Assembly (NCBI RefSeq): GCF_000715075.1
Contig: NC_134095.1
Location: 43,688,806-43,752,805 of the forward strand
Length of the DNA stretch: 64,000 nt
Direction: 5' to 3'
Source of the DNA: Nicotiana tabacum
Lineage: Eukaryota > Streptophyta > Magnoliopsida > Solanales > Solanaceae
The notes under the pieces are model-generated. The model did not search any database. It worked only from the letters and a program-made list of their open reading frames with translations, and was not told where the DNA came from. Shown here one piece after another: positions 1 through 10,660 of this stretch (within the stretch, counting starts at the first letter, position 1; each line of letters begins with the position of its first letter). Both the position numbers and the translations under genes were made by a program.

Positions 1-750
1 CCAGCCGGATCACCAGCTTTGACTTGGGAGCTATTTACTCAGCTATTTCTGGAGAAGTTTCTCACCTATCACTTAGAGAAAGATCTATCGGAGGCAGTTT
101 GAGCACCTCCAGCAGGGTTCTATGACTGTCACTTAGTACGAGACCAGATTCATCGACTTGTCCTGTCATGCTCTTATCATACTTCCCACCGAGAGAAACA
201 AAGGGTGAGGAGGTTCATTGAGGGACTCATTCAGCCTATTCGACTTCAAATGGCTAAGGAGACGGGGAGTGAGATTTCTTTTCAGGAGGCGGCTAATGTG
301 GCCAGGAGAGTTGAGATGATTCTGTCGTAGGGCGTTGGTCAGGGGTCTGACAAGAGGCCTCGTCATTCAGGCATATTCAGTGGTGTCTCGTCTAGAGGCA
401 GGGATTCGCATGGTAGAAGCCATTCTCCTAGGCCTTTTCAGTCAGCACTTCAGGTTTCTCATAGTGCTTTAGGTGGTCGTGGTTCTCATATGCAATATGT
501 TGATCAGCAGCCCTTCAGTGCACCATCAGCTCCTATTAGTGCACCGTCACTCTAGAATTTTCAGGGTGGTCATTTAGGTCCCTAGGGTCAGTCTCAGTTT
601 CCTTAGCCGCAACACTCAGTTGGATACTTTGAGTGCGGTAAGTATGGTCATATCTAGAGGGGTTGTCCGAGATTGGTGGGTATTCAGTCGCAGCAGCAGG
701 GTTCCCATGCTATGGTTCAGGCACCGAGTGTTCCACCGCCCGCGCAACCA
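1..750 (+). pseudogene. Element A gag remnant with damaged zinc knuckle
   Basis: The conceptual translation carries the C-terminal half of a chromovirus gag capsid domain: an LTW...FLEKFL motif near the start, and around 205-330 a stretch with RRFIEGL and EISFQEAANVARR, both typical of this family. The reading frame shifts at least twice and stops interrupt it. The zinc knuckle lies near 621-675. The first Cys of the CX2CX4HX4C motif reads as Tyr, and a stop falls between the His and the last Cys. A Gly/Arg-rich linker follows at about 745-850. Gag packages element RNA in the cytoplasmic particle in intact relatives; this copy cannot be made. Confidence 0.75.
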
Positions 751-885
751 GCTAGAGGTGGAGGTGGGGGTGTTAGAGGTGGAGGTAGAGGTATTAGATG
801 TGGAGCTCAGGCTGCTAGAGGTGGAGGCCAACCAGCAGGAGGCCGTTTCAGAGATGTAGTTCAGAGTGGTGGGGCCCAGCCCCAA

Positions 886-1330
886 TGTTATGCTCTTTCA
901 GCCAGGCTTGAGGCTGAGGCTTCTGATGCAGTTATCACAGGTACTATTCTGGTTTATAGTAGAGATGCTTCAGTTCTATTTGATCCAGGGTCTACATACT
1001 CCTATGTGTCATCTTATTTTGCACCGTATCTGGTCATGCCTAGTGATTCTTTAAGTGCTCCTGTATATGTGTCTACATCGGTGGGTGATTCTATTGTGGT
1101 AGATCAAGTCCATCATTTGTGTATAGTTGTGATTGGGGGTCTTGAGACTCGTGTAGATTTGTCACTTCTGGACATGGTTGATTTTGATGTCATATTAGGG
1201 ATGGACTCGTTATCGCCTTACCATGCTATCTTGGACTATCATGTCAAGACTGTGACTTTAGCCTTGCTGGTTTACCTCGTTTAGAGTGGAGATGGACTCC
1301 TAGTCATTCTACCCGTAGTGTTATCTCGTA
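886..1330 (+). pseudogene. Element A aspartic protease domain
   Basis: This is a retropepsin-like domain that would cleave the Gag-Pol polyprotein. The active-site loop reads D-P-G-S-T at about 980-995, in place of the D-[ST]-G family consensus, followed by a YSYVSSYFAP segment. The second conserved block, [10 protein letters not shown], is at about 1170-1205. It is open from 673 to the stop at 1282-1284 and then changes frame before the RT linker. It is continuous with gag upstream and RT downstream, as expected for one pol polyprotein. The closest copy in the window is the protease of element D. Confidence 0.75.
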
Positions 1331-1331
1331 T

Positions 1332-2760
1332 ATGAAGGCTCAACGTATGGTCGAGAAGGGGTGTTTGGCCTATTTGGCATATGTTCGTGATTCTAGTGCC
1401 GAGGTTCCTTCTATTGATTTTGTGCCTGTTGTTTGTGAGTTTCCTGAGGTTTTTCTTTCAAACCTATCGGGTATGCCGCCCGACAGAGATATTGACTTCT
1501 GCATTGATTTGGCTCCGGGCACTCAGCCAGTTTCTATTCCGTCGTATCATATGGCCCCGCCTAAGTTGAAAGAGTTAAAGGAGCAGTTGCAAGACTTGCT
1601 TGAAAAAGGTTTCGTTAGAACTAGCGTTTCTCCCTGGGGTGCGCCGATGTTGTTTATTAAGAAGAAGGATGGATCGATGAGAATGTGTATAGATTACCGG
1701 TAGTTGAACAATGTTACAATTAAGAATAAGTATCCATTGCCGAGGATTGATGATTTGTTTGATCAGTTTCAGGGTACAAAGGTATTTTTGAAGACTGACT
1801 TGAGATCTAGCTACCATTAATTGAGGATTAGGGCATCCGATGTCCCTAAGATAGCTTTCCGCACTCGGTACGGGCATTGTGAGTTCTTGGTGATGTCATT
1901 CGGGTTGACTAATGCCCCAATAGCTTTTATGGATTTGATGAACCGAGTGTTCAGGCCTTACTTGGATTCGTTCGTGATAGTCTTCACTGATGATATTTTG
2001 ATCTATTCCCGCAGCCGGGAGGAGCACAAGCAGCATTTTAGAGTGGTTATTTAGACTTTGAGGGACAGTCAGTTGTATACCAAGTTTTCAAAGTGTGAGT
2101 TCTGGTTGAGTTCAGTTGCATTCTTGGGTCATGTTGTATCAGCAGAGGGTATTCAGGAATATCTGAAGAAGATTGAGACAGTCAATAACTGTCCTAGACC
2201 AGCATCAGCTATAGAGATCCGGAGTTTCGTAGGTCTGGCAGGCTATTATCATCGGTTTGTGGAGGGGTTTTCATCTATTGCAGCCCCGATGACCACGTTG
2301 ACCCAGAAGGGTGCCTAGTTCAGGTGGTCGGACGAGTGTGAGGCGAGCTTTTAGAAGCTCAAGACAGTTTTGACTATGGCACCAGTGTTGGTTTTGCCCA
2401 TAGGTTTAGGGCCATATACAGTTTATTGTGATGCATCCCGTATTGGACTTGGTGCGGTAATGATGTACAATGGAAATGTCATTGCCTATGCTTCACGGCA
2501 GTTGAAGATTTATGAGAAGAACTATCCGGTTCATGATTTGGAGTTAGCATCCATTGTTCACACGTTGAAAATTTGGAGGCATTATCTGTATGGCGGGAAA
2601 AGTGAGGTGTTCACGGATTAGAAGAGTCTGCAGTACTTGTTCAAGTAGAAGGAGATAAATTTGAGGTAGAGAAGGTGGTTAGAGCTGTTGAAAGACTATG
2701 ATATCATCATCTGATATCATCTGGGAAAGGCCAATGTGGTGGCCGATGCTTTGAGTAGGA
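1332..2760 (+). pseudogene. Element A reverse transcriptase and RNase H, interrupted by stops
   Basis: RT motifs run in order: a PPD..DIDF entry motif, a [14 protein letters not shown] block near 1650-1700, SFGLTNAP near 1900, and the catalytic F-T-D-D at 1983-1994, where this family usually has F-I-D-D. RNase H follows at about 2400-2760 with VYCDAS (catalytic Asp) and DLELA, and then an ADALSRK-like end. Stop codons fall at 1701, 1818, 2052, 2316, 2352 and 2646. At several of these the homologous elements have Gln, so a CAG to TAG (or CAA to TAA) change explains the stop. Intact proteins of this kind copy element RNA into cDNA and degrade the RNA strand. Confidence 0.85.
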
Positions 2761-2899
2761 AGTCAGCCAGTATGGGCAGTCTTGCTTATATTCCGGTCTG
2801 TGAGAGACTGCTTGCTTTGGATGTTCAGGCTTTGGCCAATCAGTTCGTGAGGTTGGATGTTCTAAGCCCAGCCGCCTGTTAGCTTGCACAGTCACTCGT

Positions 2900-4345
2900 T
2901 CTTCTTCATTGGAGCGTATCCGAGATCGGCAGTATGATGATCCCCATTTGTGTGTCGTTAGAGACACGGTGCAACACGGAGGTGCCAAGTAGGTTACCTT
3001 AGGAGATGATGGAGTTTTGAGATTGTAGGGTCGAGTTTATGTGCCTAATGTGGATAGACTCTAAGAGTTGATTTTAGAGAAGGCCTATAGTTCCCAGTAC
3101 TCTATTCATCCGGGCGCTGCTAAGATGTATTAGGATTTGCGGTAGCATTATTGGTGGCGGAGAATGAAGAAGGACATTGTTGCATATGTGGCTCGGTATT
3201 TGAACTATCAGCAGGTCATGTACGAGCATCAGAGGCCCGGTGGTTTGTTCCAGAAGATTGAGATTCCTGAGTGGAAGTGGGAGCATATCACTATGGACTT
3301 TGTTGTTGGACTCCCATGGACTCAGAGGAAGTTCAATGTAGTGTGGGTTATTGTTGGTAGCCTGACCAAGTCAGCACATTTCATTCCTGAGTTTCATATT
3401 CTTCTGAGAGGATAGCTGAGCTTTATATCCAGGAATTTTGTTCGTCTTCATGGTGTACACGTGTCTATCATTTCGGATTGAGTTACCCAATTTACCTCAC
3501 ATTTCTGGAGAGCAGTTTAGAGAGAGTTGGGCACATGGGTTGAGTTGAGCACAGTGTTTCATCCTCAGACGGATGGGCAGTCTGAGCGGACCATTCAGAT
3601 TTTGGAGGATATGCTCCGAGCTTGTGTCATTGACTTTGGAGGCTCGTGGGATAAGGTTTTGCCTTTAGCAGAGTTTGCCTACAACAACAGCTACCAGTCG
3701 AGCATCCAGATGGCTCCTTATGAGGCTTTGTATGGTAGGCGGTGTCGGTCGCCGGTTAGATGGTTTGAGCCGGGAGAAGCTCGGTTGTTGGGTACGGATC
3801 TAGTGCAGGATGCCTTATACAATGTTAGGATTATTCAGGATAGGTTCCGTACAGCTCAGTCCAGGCAAAAGAGTTATGCCGACCATAAGGTTCGTGATTT
3901 GGCATTCATGGTCGGTGAGCGAGTATTGCTTCGGGTATCGCCTATGAAGGGCGTAATGAGATTTGGAAAGAAGGCCAGGCTTAGCCCTATCATTAGCCCA
4001 TTTGAGATTCATGATCGAGTGGAAGAGATGGATTACAGACTTGCGTTGCCGCCGATCTTATCAGCCGTGCATCCAATGATTCATATGTCCATGCTTCGGA
4101 AGTATCACGATGATCCATCACACGTGTTAGATTTCAGCACTGTCCAGTTGGACAAGGACTTGTCCTATGAGGAGGAGCCGGTAGCTATTATAGACCGATA
4201 GGTTCATTAGTTGAGATCAAAGAGTTTTTCTTTTGTTCGTGTTCAGTGGAGAGGTCAACCTGCTGAGGAATTGACCTGGGAGTCCGAATCCGATATGGGG
4301 AGCCGTCATCCCCATCTTTTCCCCAACTCAGGTACTTCCTTCTTA
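2900..4345 (+). pseudogene. Element A integrase with chromodomain-like tail
   Basis: An N-terminal zinc region near 3100-3215 has lost both Cys of its CX2C half: they read as Tyr at 3197-3199 and 3206-3208, each a G to A change. The catalytic core keeps the first Asp in ITMDFV (about 3290), the second Asp in SD*VTQF (about 3478) and the Glu in DGQSERTIQ (about 3580). One stop sits directly after the second Asp. A GPY/F-type region follows, then a short chromodomain-like stretch with QWRGQP and TWE at about 4245-4290. Integrase joins cDNA to host DNA, and the chromodomain directs chromoviruses to heterochromatin. The final stop and the purine tract follow within about 60 bp. Confidence 0.85.
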
Positions 4346-4365
4346 TGTCCGTTCGAGGACGAACT

Positions 4366-4385
4366 GTTGTTTTAGAGGTGGAGAA
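4366..4385 (+). other. Element A polypurine tract
   Basis: The sequence TTTTAGAGGTGGAGAA lies directly before the 3' LTR start TGTGATGACC. The same tract appears on the minus strand of element D next to its LTR, which fixes the boundary. It primes plus-strand DNA synthesis. Confidence 0.8.
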
Positions 4386-5713
4386 TGTGATGACCTTTTG
4401 TCATCACTTGTTTTAGAAATAAATTCTGTGATTCGAGGCCTTAGAAACCTCTTTTTGTCCCTCGATTTGCCTTGGTACTTGGGCGTATGCCCGGAATCGA
4501 ATTCCGAGGTCCCAAGCCCGAGAAATAAATTTTTAAAGAAAATTATTTTCTTGAATATATATGAGTTTTTAGAAATGAAAAATGTTTGGAAGTTGATGAT
4601 ATCGGGCCGGTATTTTGTTTTCGGAGCCCGGTACAGGTCTTATATGTGACTTAAATCGAGACTGTAAAATTTGGTAAGAAACGGACTTGAAATGACGTGA
4701 ATCGGACCCTCGGTTGTGAAATTTGGAACTTAAGTGTTCTTGAGATTTTTCTTTGATTTTGATGTTAAATTCATTGTTAAAGGTGTTTGTTTGGCGATTT
4801 GATCGCACGAATAAGTTCATATGATGTTTTTGGGTTAGTATGCATGTTTGGCAATGAAGTTTTTTTTTAAATAAACTTCAGCGTTTTCTCTTTCAAATTT
4901 TCACCAAAATATAAGGCCTAGGGCGATTTTCTCAAGAGATTTCCTTCCCAAATCATAAGTAAGTGTCCACTAACTGATTTCTTTCAACTCTCCAATGTAT
5001 TTCATCAACTTTTATCTAAAATCCTAGGATTTTCATAGTATTAATTAGGAAATTTAGGCAGAGTTAGGGCTTTTTGATTAATTGGGATATAGACCTCATT
5101 TTGGGGTCGGATTCCGAAACAAATTGCATATTAGGGCTCGTGGTATAATGGTTGATCGGGTCTTGGTTCGAACCTCGAGTTTTGACCAAGCGGGCCCGGG
5201 GTCAATGTTTGACGTTTTAGGTGAAATGATAGAAAACCTATAATTAAGCATTGGGTATGAATTCTCTAGCATTTATTGATGTTTACGAGTTATTTGGAGG
5301 CGAATTCTAAGGGAAAAGCGGTGTTTGAGGCTTGAGTTGGCCGTTAAAGTTCGAGATAAGTGTTTGGTCTAACCTTAGCTTTAGGGATTAGGAGTTGTGT
5401 CCTATTTGTTATGTGTTATTTGTTGAGTACGACGTATAGACATGATGACGAGTATCTATATGTTGGTGTTAAGCATGCTCGTGAGTCCTGAATTAAAATC
5501 GTTGTGTTCTTAATAAGTGCTACGAATGCCTAAGTTGTTGCTTTCCTGTGTTGGGTAAGAATTATGATTACTCTTGTGGAGGTTGCTTATGGTTGAGTAT
5601 GGGTACTATTTGAGGTTCTTTTATGAAGTTAAATGTTGGAACACGTTTCGTTATAGCTGACTCCCTTGCCGGGACGTATTTATTTATATTGTCGATTCCC
5701 TTGTCGGGATAGT
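4386..5713 (+). repeat. Element A 3' LTR, first part (before insertion of B)
   Basis: It starts TGTGATGACC and aligns with the minus-strand LTR of element D read backwards from 35508. Compared with D it lacks a block of roughly 0.5 kb near 4850-4920, the block that holds the clustered CG-rich words in D (34365-34880). The last part, 5645-5713, carries two units of a short repeat containing TCCCTTGTCGGGA. B inserted within this array, and 5709-5713 (ATAGT) is its left target duplication. No gene is seen here, and small ORFs are not conserved. Confidence 0.9.
5709..5713. repeat. Left target-site duplication of B (ATAGT)
   Basis: It is identical to 16546-16550 and directly abuts the LTR end TGTGATGACTC. 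Removing B rejoins two parts of the same LTR of A. Confidence 0.9.
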
Positions 5714-6394
5714 TGTGATGACTCGGCCGATCATATTAAGAGTTAATGCCCCTATTTCCTATTAACTGCTTTCCCCAAGTTTATTTCTGCCATTTTGATT
5801 TGCTGGGATGTTCAGTTTTAAGTTTCGGAGTGTTTTGGGACACTTAGTCCCTAAATGGAAACTTAAGTGTTGGAAAGTTGACCGTAGTCGGAACAATGTG
5901 AAGACGGCCTCGAAATGGGAATTCGATGGTTTCATTAGCTCCGTTGGGTGATTTCGGGCTAAGGGGCGTGTTCGGATTGTGTTTTGGAGGTCCGTAGCTA
6001 ATTTAGGCTTGAAATGCCGAAAGTTGAATTTTTGAAGTTTGCGGTTCGATATCGAAATTTTGATCCGAGGGTTGGAATGGAATTCTGGAAGTTGGAGTAG
6101 TTCCGTAGTATTGAATGTGACGTGTGTGCAAAATTTCAGATCATTCGGACGAGGTTTGATAGACTTTTTGATCGAAAGCATATTTTTAGAGTTTTTAGAA
6201 TTCTTAAGCTTGAATCCGATGAGAAATAGGTGTTTTGATGTTGTTTTGAATGTTGGAACAAGTTCAAATGAGCTTATAGGATATGTTGGTATGTTTGTTT
6301 GAGGTCCTAGGGGCCTGGGTTAGTTTCGATTGGTCAATAGGACCATTTCATGAAGTTTGGAGTTGCAGAATTGCAGGTTCAGCTTTTGCAGATA

Positions 6395-6760
6395 TTTACT
6401 CTTCACATTCGCAAGTGGACCCTCGCATTCGCAAAGATTCATTGGAAGATGGTGAAATTTTATCCTTCGCATTCGCGAGGAAGGCTCCGCATTTTTGAAG
6501 GGATGGATGTTCGTGCATCGCGTTCGCAAGAAGGGCAGCGCGTTCGCGTAGAGTAATTGGTCAGCTGGGTCTGAGGTCGAGTTTGTTCACCGCATTCACG
6601 AGAGAGGGAGTGCGTTCGCGAACGGTAAGTCTAAGGAATCATTGCTTTCGCGAGTGTCTTTGTCGCGTTCGCTTAAGAGGATTTTGGTCAAAGTCATTTT
6701 TGTTCTTAGCGAACGCAGGGCGTTGACCGCGTTCGCGAAGAAGGAAACACCTGAGCAGAT
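6395..6760 (+). repeat. CG-rich word cluster in B 5' LTR
   Basis: Around a dozen degenerate copies of GCGTTCGCG or TTCGCG(A/T)AG are spread every 20-45 bp in otherwise AT-rich LTR sequence. The matching cluster in the 3' LTR is at 14372-14675. Function unknown. Confidence 0.7.
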
Positions 6761-7596
6761 TTTTAAAACCCAAAATCGAGGGTTTGAGCCATAATTCATA
6801 TTTTGGACTTGGGAGCTCGGGAGATTGCAATTTTTGAAGAGATTTTCACCTTGGCGATTTGGGTAAGTGATTCCTACTCGGTTTAGACTAATATCCATGA
6901 ATCTACACTTAAATCCATCCTTTAATTTTGAATTTTTTGTGGAAATTGAGGAAAAGTTCTTAGACCAAGTAATTGAGTTTTGATTGAGGATTTGACATCG
7001 GATTAGGATAATTTTGATATGGTTAGACACATGAGAGTATGAGGATTCTGAAACAATAAATTTTACCTGATTCCGAGACGTGGGCCCGAGGGGTGTTTTG
7101 GTTATTTTACCTAATTTCGTGTATTATCTTAGAATTTAATTGTAGAATTAGTTACTTGAAGTGTTATTTACATTATGAAATTGAATTGAATAGATTTGGG
7201 CTATTTGGAGTTGAGTACTTGTAGCAAGAGCGTGGTTTCAGATTGATTTTTGAGCCAGTTCGAGGTAAGTGACTTGTCTAACCTTGTGTGGGGGACCTTC
7301 CCCTTAGGATTGGTATATTTGGTAATTGAAATGCCTTGTATGTGAGGTGACGAGTGCGTAATTGTGCTAATTGTTGGAAATCCGATTTTCTTTAAGTAAT
7401 TACTAATATGTTTCCTTTCCTATTTCTATTACTTGCACTATTAAGCCTATTGTTAGCTTAGGAAAGCATGTCTAAGTGACTTAATTGCTTTATTTGCTCA
7501 ACCTGGCTTACTTGACTTCTGTGCAGCATGCTAGGCTAGAATCACTTGTTGCCTTAATATGAAATTTTTGCCATTTATTTATATTTTCCTATTGTT

Positions 7597-7925
7597 GTTG
7601 TGTATTTATTTTGGGACTACAGATGTGGAATTCCGGTAGCTCCCCCTTGTCTGTTTATTTTGGGACTACGAATGTGGGATTCCGATAGCTCCCCCTTGTT
7701 TGTTTATTTTGGGATTCCGGTAGATCCCCCTGCACAGTTGTATGGAACTACGGGAATGCACCCGGTAGATTCCCCAGTACTAGGTATTTATATTTAGGAC
7801 TACGAAACAGGATTCCGGTATATCCCCGCGCACTATAAGTTGGACTACAGGACGAGATCCCGAGCGATCCATTTGATATCTACATATGGGACTACAGGAC
7901 TGTATCCTGGGAGATCCCCGATTGT
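7597..7925 (+). repeat. Tandem hairpin units in B 5' LTR
   Basis: About six units of roughly 45-55 bp each begin GGGACTAC and end GGTAG.TCCCC, so the ends of each unit pair (GGGA/TCCC and CTAC/GTAG). The inner part often forms a second stem whose sequence varies (for example AGGA/TCCT). The array repeats in the 3' LTR. Confidence 0.75.
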
Positions 7926-8592
7926 TATTATTGGTGATGAGCTGTATTTCCTTTCCGTGTTTACCTTGCATCTATATAGCTGTTGTTGTCCTGTACATCC
8001 TGTGTTATTTTACTGATGTACTTATTTATACTGTTCTGTTCTATACTATTGATCTTTATATTTTATTTAACCTCAGTAGGGTCCTGACCTTCCTCGTCAC
8101 TACCCAACTGAGGTTAGGCTTGACACTTACTGAGTACCGTTGTGGTGTACTCATGCCTCTTCTACGCATGTTTTTCATGTGCAGATCCAGGTACCGCTAC
8201 TCAGGCCTACCATCCTTGAAGAGGCGACTGCTCTAGAGACTTCGAGGTACATCTGCCGCGTCCGCAGACCGAGAAGTCCCTTTCTAATCTAGCTGTTAAA
8301 CATTGCCCTTCTGTATTTTTCTTTCTTGTTAGACATTTTTGGAGTTAGAGCTTCTTATATATCTCTTAGCTTGTTCATGGGTTTCCGGATTTTGGGAGAG
8401 ATATATATTAGATTTGAGAGTTATATTTTGTATGGCGAGCGGCACTTTTAAACGTTGTTTTATTGTATTATTTTTGTTTTAAATTGTATTCTTTTGCAAA
8501 TTGGTTTATCTCCGTGTATTAGGCTTACCTAGTCGTAGAGACTAGGTGCCGTCACGATGGTTCATGGAGGACGAACCGGGGTCGTGACTAGT

Positions 8593-8606
8593 TGGTATCA
8601 GAGCTC
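8593..8606 (+). other. Element B primer-binding site (initiator Met tRNA type)
   Basis: TGGTATCAGAGCTC begins 3-4 bases after the LTR end. TGGTATCAGAGC is the common plant PBS complementary to the 3' end of initiator methionine tRNA, which primes minus-strand synthesis. Confidence 0.9.
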
Positions 8607-8790
8607 TAGGATCATAAGAGTCATGGATCATAAGTCGGTTTATTAGAGTCTCGCTGATCGGTACGGAGACGTCTGTACTTATCTATGAGAGGCTATGTAA
8701 ATGTTAGGAAAATTCCACTTCATTTGATTTCCTTGTCGTGCAATATTTTCACATCACAATTCTAAACTTCTGTCTTCTATTCTCTTACAG

Positions 8791-10203
8791 ATGGTGAGGA
8801 CACGCGCTACCCGAGACAATCAGGCACCCGCGCCCCCTACTGCAGCCGTTAGAGGCCGGGGACAGCCGAGGATGCGCATGTGGTGCAGCTAGAGCACCTA
8901 CGCGAGCTACCGCTGAAGTACCACCAGCAGTTCCAGCCGGAGTCCATGCGCCTGACAGGCCAACTACTCCAGCCCTTCAGGAGACTCTGGCATAGTTCAT
9001 GAGCATGTACACCACTCTGGCTTAGGCATGGTTGCTTCCCCTTGCTTCAGCCACACTCAGGACAGGGGAGGAGCACAGACTCCCGCTGCCCGCAAACCTG
9101 AACAGCGAGTGCAATTTGAGCAGGTCCCTCAGATTATCCCTGTACAGCCTGCAGTGCCAGTTCAGCCCGAGGACAGGGCAGCAGCTTTCGAGGAGGAGCA
9201 GCTGAGGCTTGAGAGGTTCAAGAGGTACAAGCCTCCTGTATTCAGCGGTCTAGCATCGGAGGATGCTCTGGATTTCTAGATGAGAGTTACTGCATTCTCC
9301 GTACCATGGGTATATCAGGATCGAGCGAGGTTTCCTTCATTACTTTCCAGCTTTGAGGAGCCGCCTATGAGTGGTGGCGCACCTATGAGTTAGACAGTCC
9401 GGATGTGGCAGCTTCATTGACTTGGACTCAGTTTTCAGATCTGTTCCTGAGGGAGTATGTTCCTCAGAGCCTCAGGGACGCATGGCGCGCAGAGTTTGAG
9501 CATTTGCGCTAGGGTAATATCACTGTCCAGAGTATGCTGTCTGTTACACTAGTTTGGCTAGGCATGCATCAGCCTTGGTTTCTACTGTTCGTGAGAGGGT
9601 TTGTCGGTTTATTAAAGACCTTATTCCCAGCAACAGGTCTAGCATGGCTCGTGAGTTGGAGATGGATATTTCTTATCAGCAGGTGGTAAGCATTGCTAGG
9701 AAGATTGAGGGTAGCATGCTAGGGAGAGAGAGGAGAGGGAGGCCAAGAGGTCTCGAGAGTCTGGCCATTATTCCGGTGCCCGTACCCCAGTTGTAGGTCA
9801 TCATAGTAGGCGTTTTATGAGTCTCCCTGTTCATTAAGCTCTTCCAGCAGCCAGTGGTATCCCTGCTCCCTCTAAGCCTCAGGAGCCTTATTATGCACCA
9901 TCGGTATCTAGCGCGCCTCCTGCACGGGGTGCTTTCAGAGGTCAATCCAGCAGACCTGGCCTGAACCAGTTGCAACCACCACGTCATCCCATAGCTTGTT
10001 TTGAGTGTGGTGACACATGTCATATAGTGAGGGATTGCTCCAGACTTGGAAGGGGTGCACCTCTACAGACTTCTCAGCCACAGCGTGCCCCGCATAGTTC
10101 TCAGGCTGTAGTTACAGCTCCAGTTGCTACCCCATCTGCTCAGCCAGCTATAGGTGGAGGTCGGGGAGGTAGAGGTTGCCCTAGAGGGGGAAGCCAGGCC
10201 TGA
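8791..10203 (+). pseudogene. Element B gag, frameshifted
   Basis: The likely start is ATG at 8791, just after a TTCTCTTACAG string, giving MVRTRATRDN, which is a common start in this family. Frame changes and stops break it near 8890, 9277 and 9400-9520. The capsid region (about 9190-9740) contains RLERFKRYKPPVFSG and a later RFIKDL. The zinc knuckle at 9997-10038 is complete: C-x2-C-x4-H-x4-C, reading CFECGDTCHIVRDC. A Gly/Arg-rich linker leads to protease. Gag would form the particle and bind RNA. Confidence 0.82.
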
Positions 10204-10660
10204 TACTATGCCCTTCCTGCCCGTACCGAGGCTATTGCCTTCGATTCTGTCATCACAGGTATTATACTAGTTTGTCACAGAGATGAATCAGATATATTCG
10301 ATCCAGGCTTCACTTATTCTGATGTGTCTTCTTATTTTGCTCCGCATTTGGGTGTATCTAGGGATTCTTTGAGTTCCCCTATTTATGTTTCTACTCTTGT
10401 GGGAGATTCTCTTGTGGTGGACCGCGTTTATCGGTCATGTTTGGTTGCTCTTAGTGGTTTTGAGACTAGAGTCGATTTATTGTTGCTCAGCATGGTAGAT
10501 TTTGACATTATCTTGGGCATGGACTGGTTGTCACCCCATTATGCTATTCTTGATTGTCACACCAAAACTGTGATGGTGGCTATGCTAGGTGTACCTCGTG
10601 TTGAGTGGAGGGGTACTTTAGATCACACTCCTAGTAGAGTTATTTTTTTTCTTAAATCTC
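10204..10660 (+). pseudogene. Element B protease domain
   Basis: The active-site region reads D-P-G-F near 10299-10310, so the Thr/Ser after Gly is changed to Phe, a likely damaging substitution. The second block VDFDIILGMDWLSP is at about 10498-10535. The domain is fused to the RT linker in one ORF that runs from 10324 to 10968. It is the expected processing enzyme of the polyprotein. Confidence 0.8.

Larger units (their letters stand above)
5714..8589 (+). repeat. Element B 5' LTR
   Basis: It runs from TGTGATGACTCGG to GTCGTGAC just before the PBS. It contains a cluster of CGCGTTCGCG-like words (6395-6760), a tandem array of about 50-bp hairpin units (7597-7925), and a stem-loop with arms AACCTCAGT and ACTGAGGTT near 8065-8115 that is followed by a conserved ACTTACTGAGTAC block. 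No conserved coding sequence is present; ORFs such as 7886-8236 track the repeat and not a protein family. Confidence 0.92.

Noticed and set aside
5130..5185. tRNA-like text (TGGTATAATGG and GGTTCGAACC) in the LTR of A
   Set aside because: The same text in D (34100-34160, minus) has diverged, and no acceptor, D or anticodon stems form at the right spacing.
7886..8236. Conserved small protein in B LTRs (also 15647-16189)
   Set aside because: The two copies start in different frames relative to the repeats and show no domain; the similarity is that of the LTRs.
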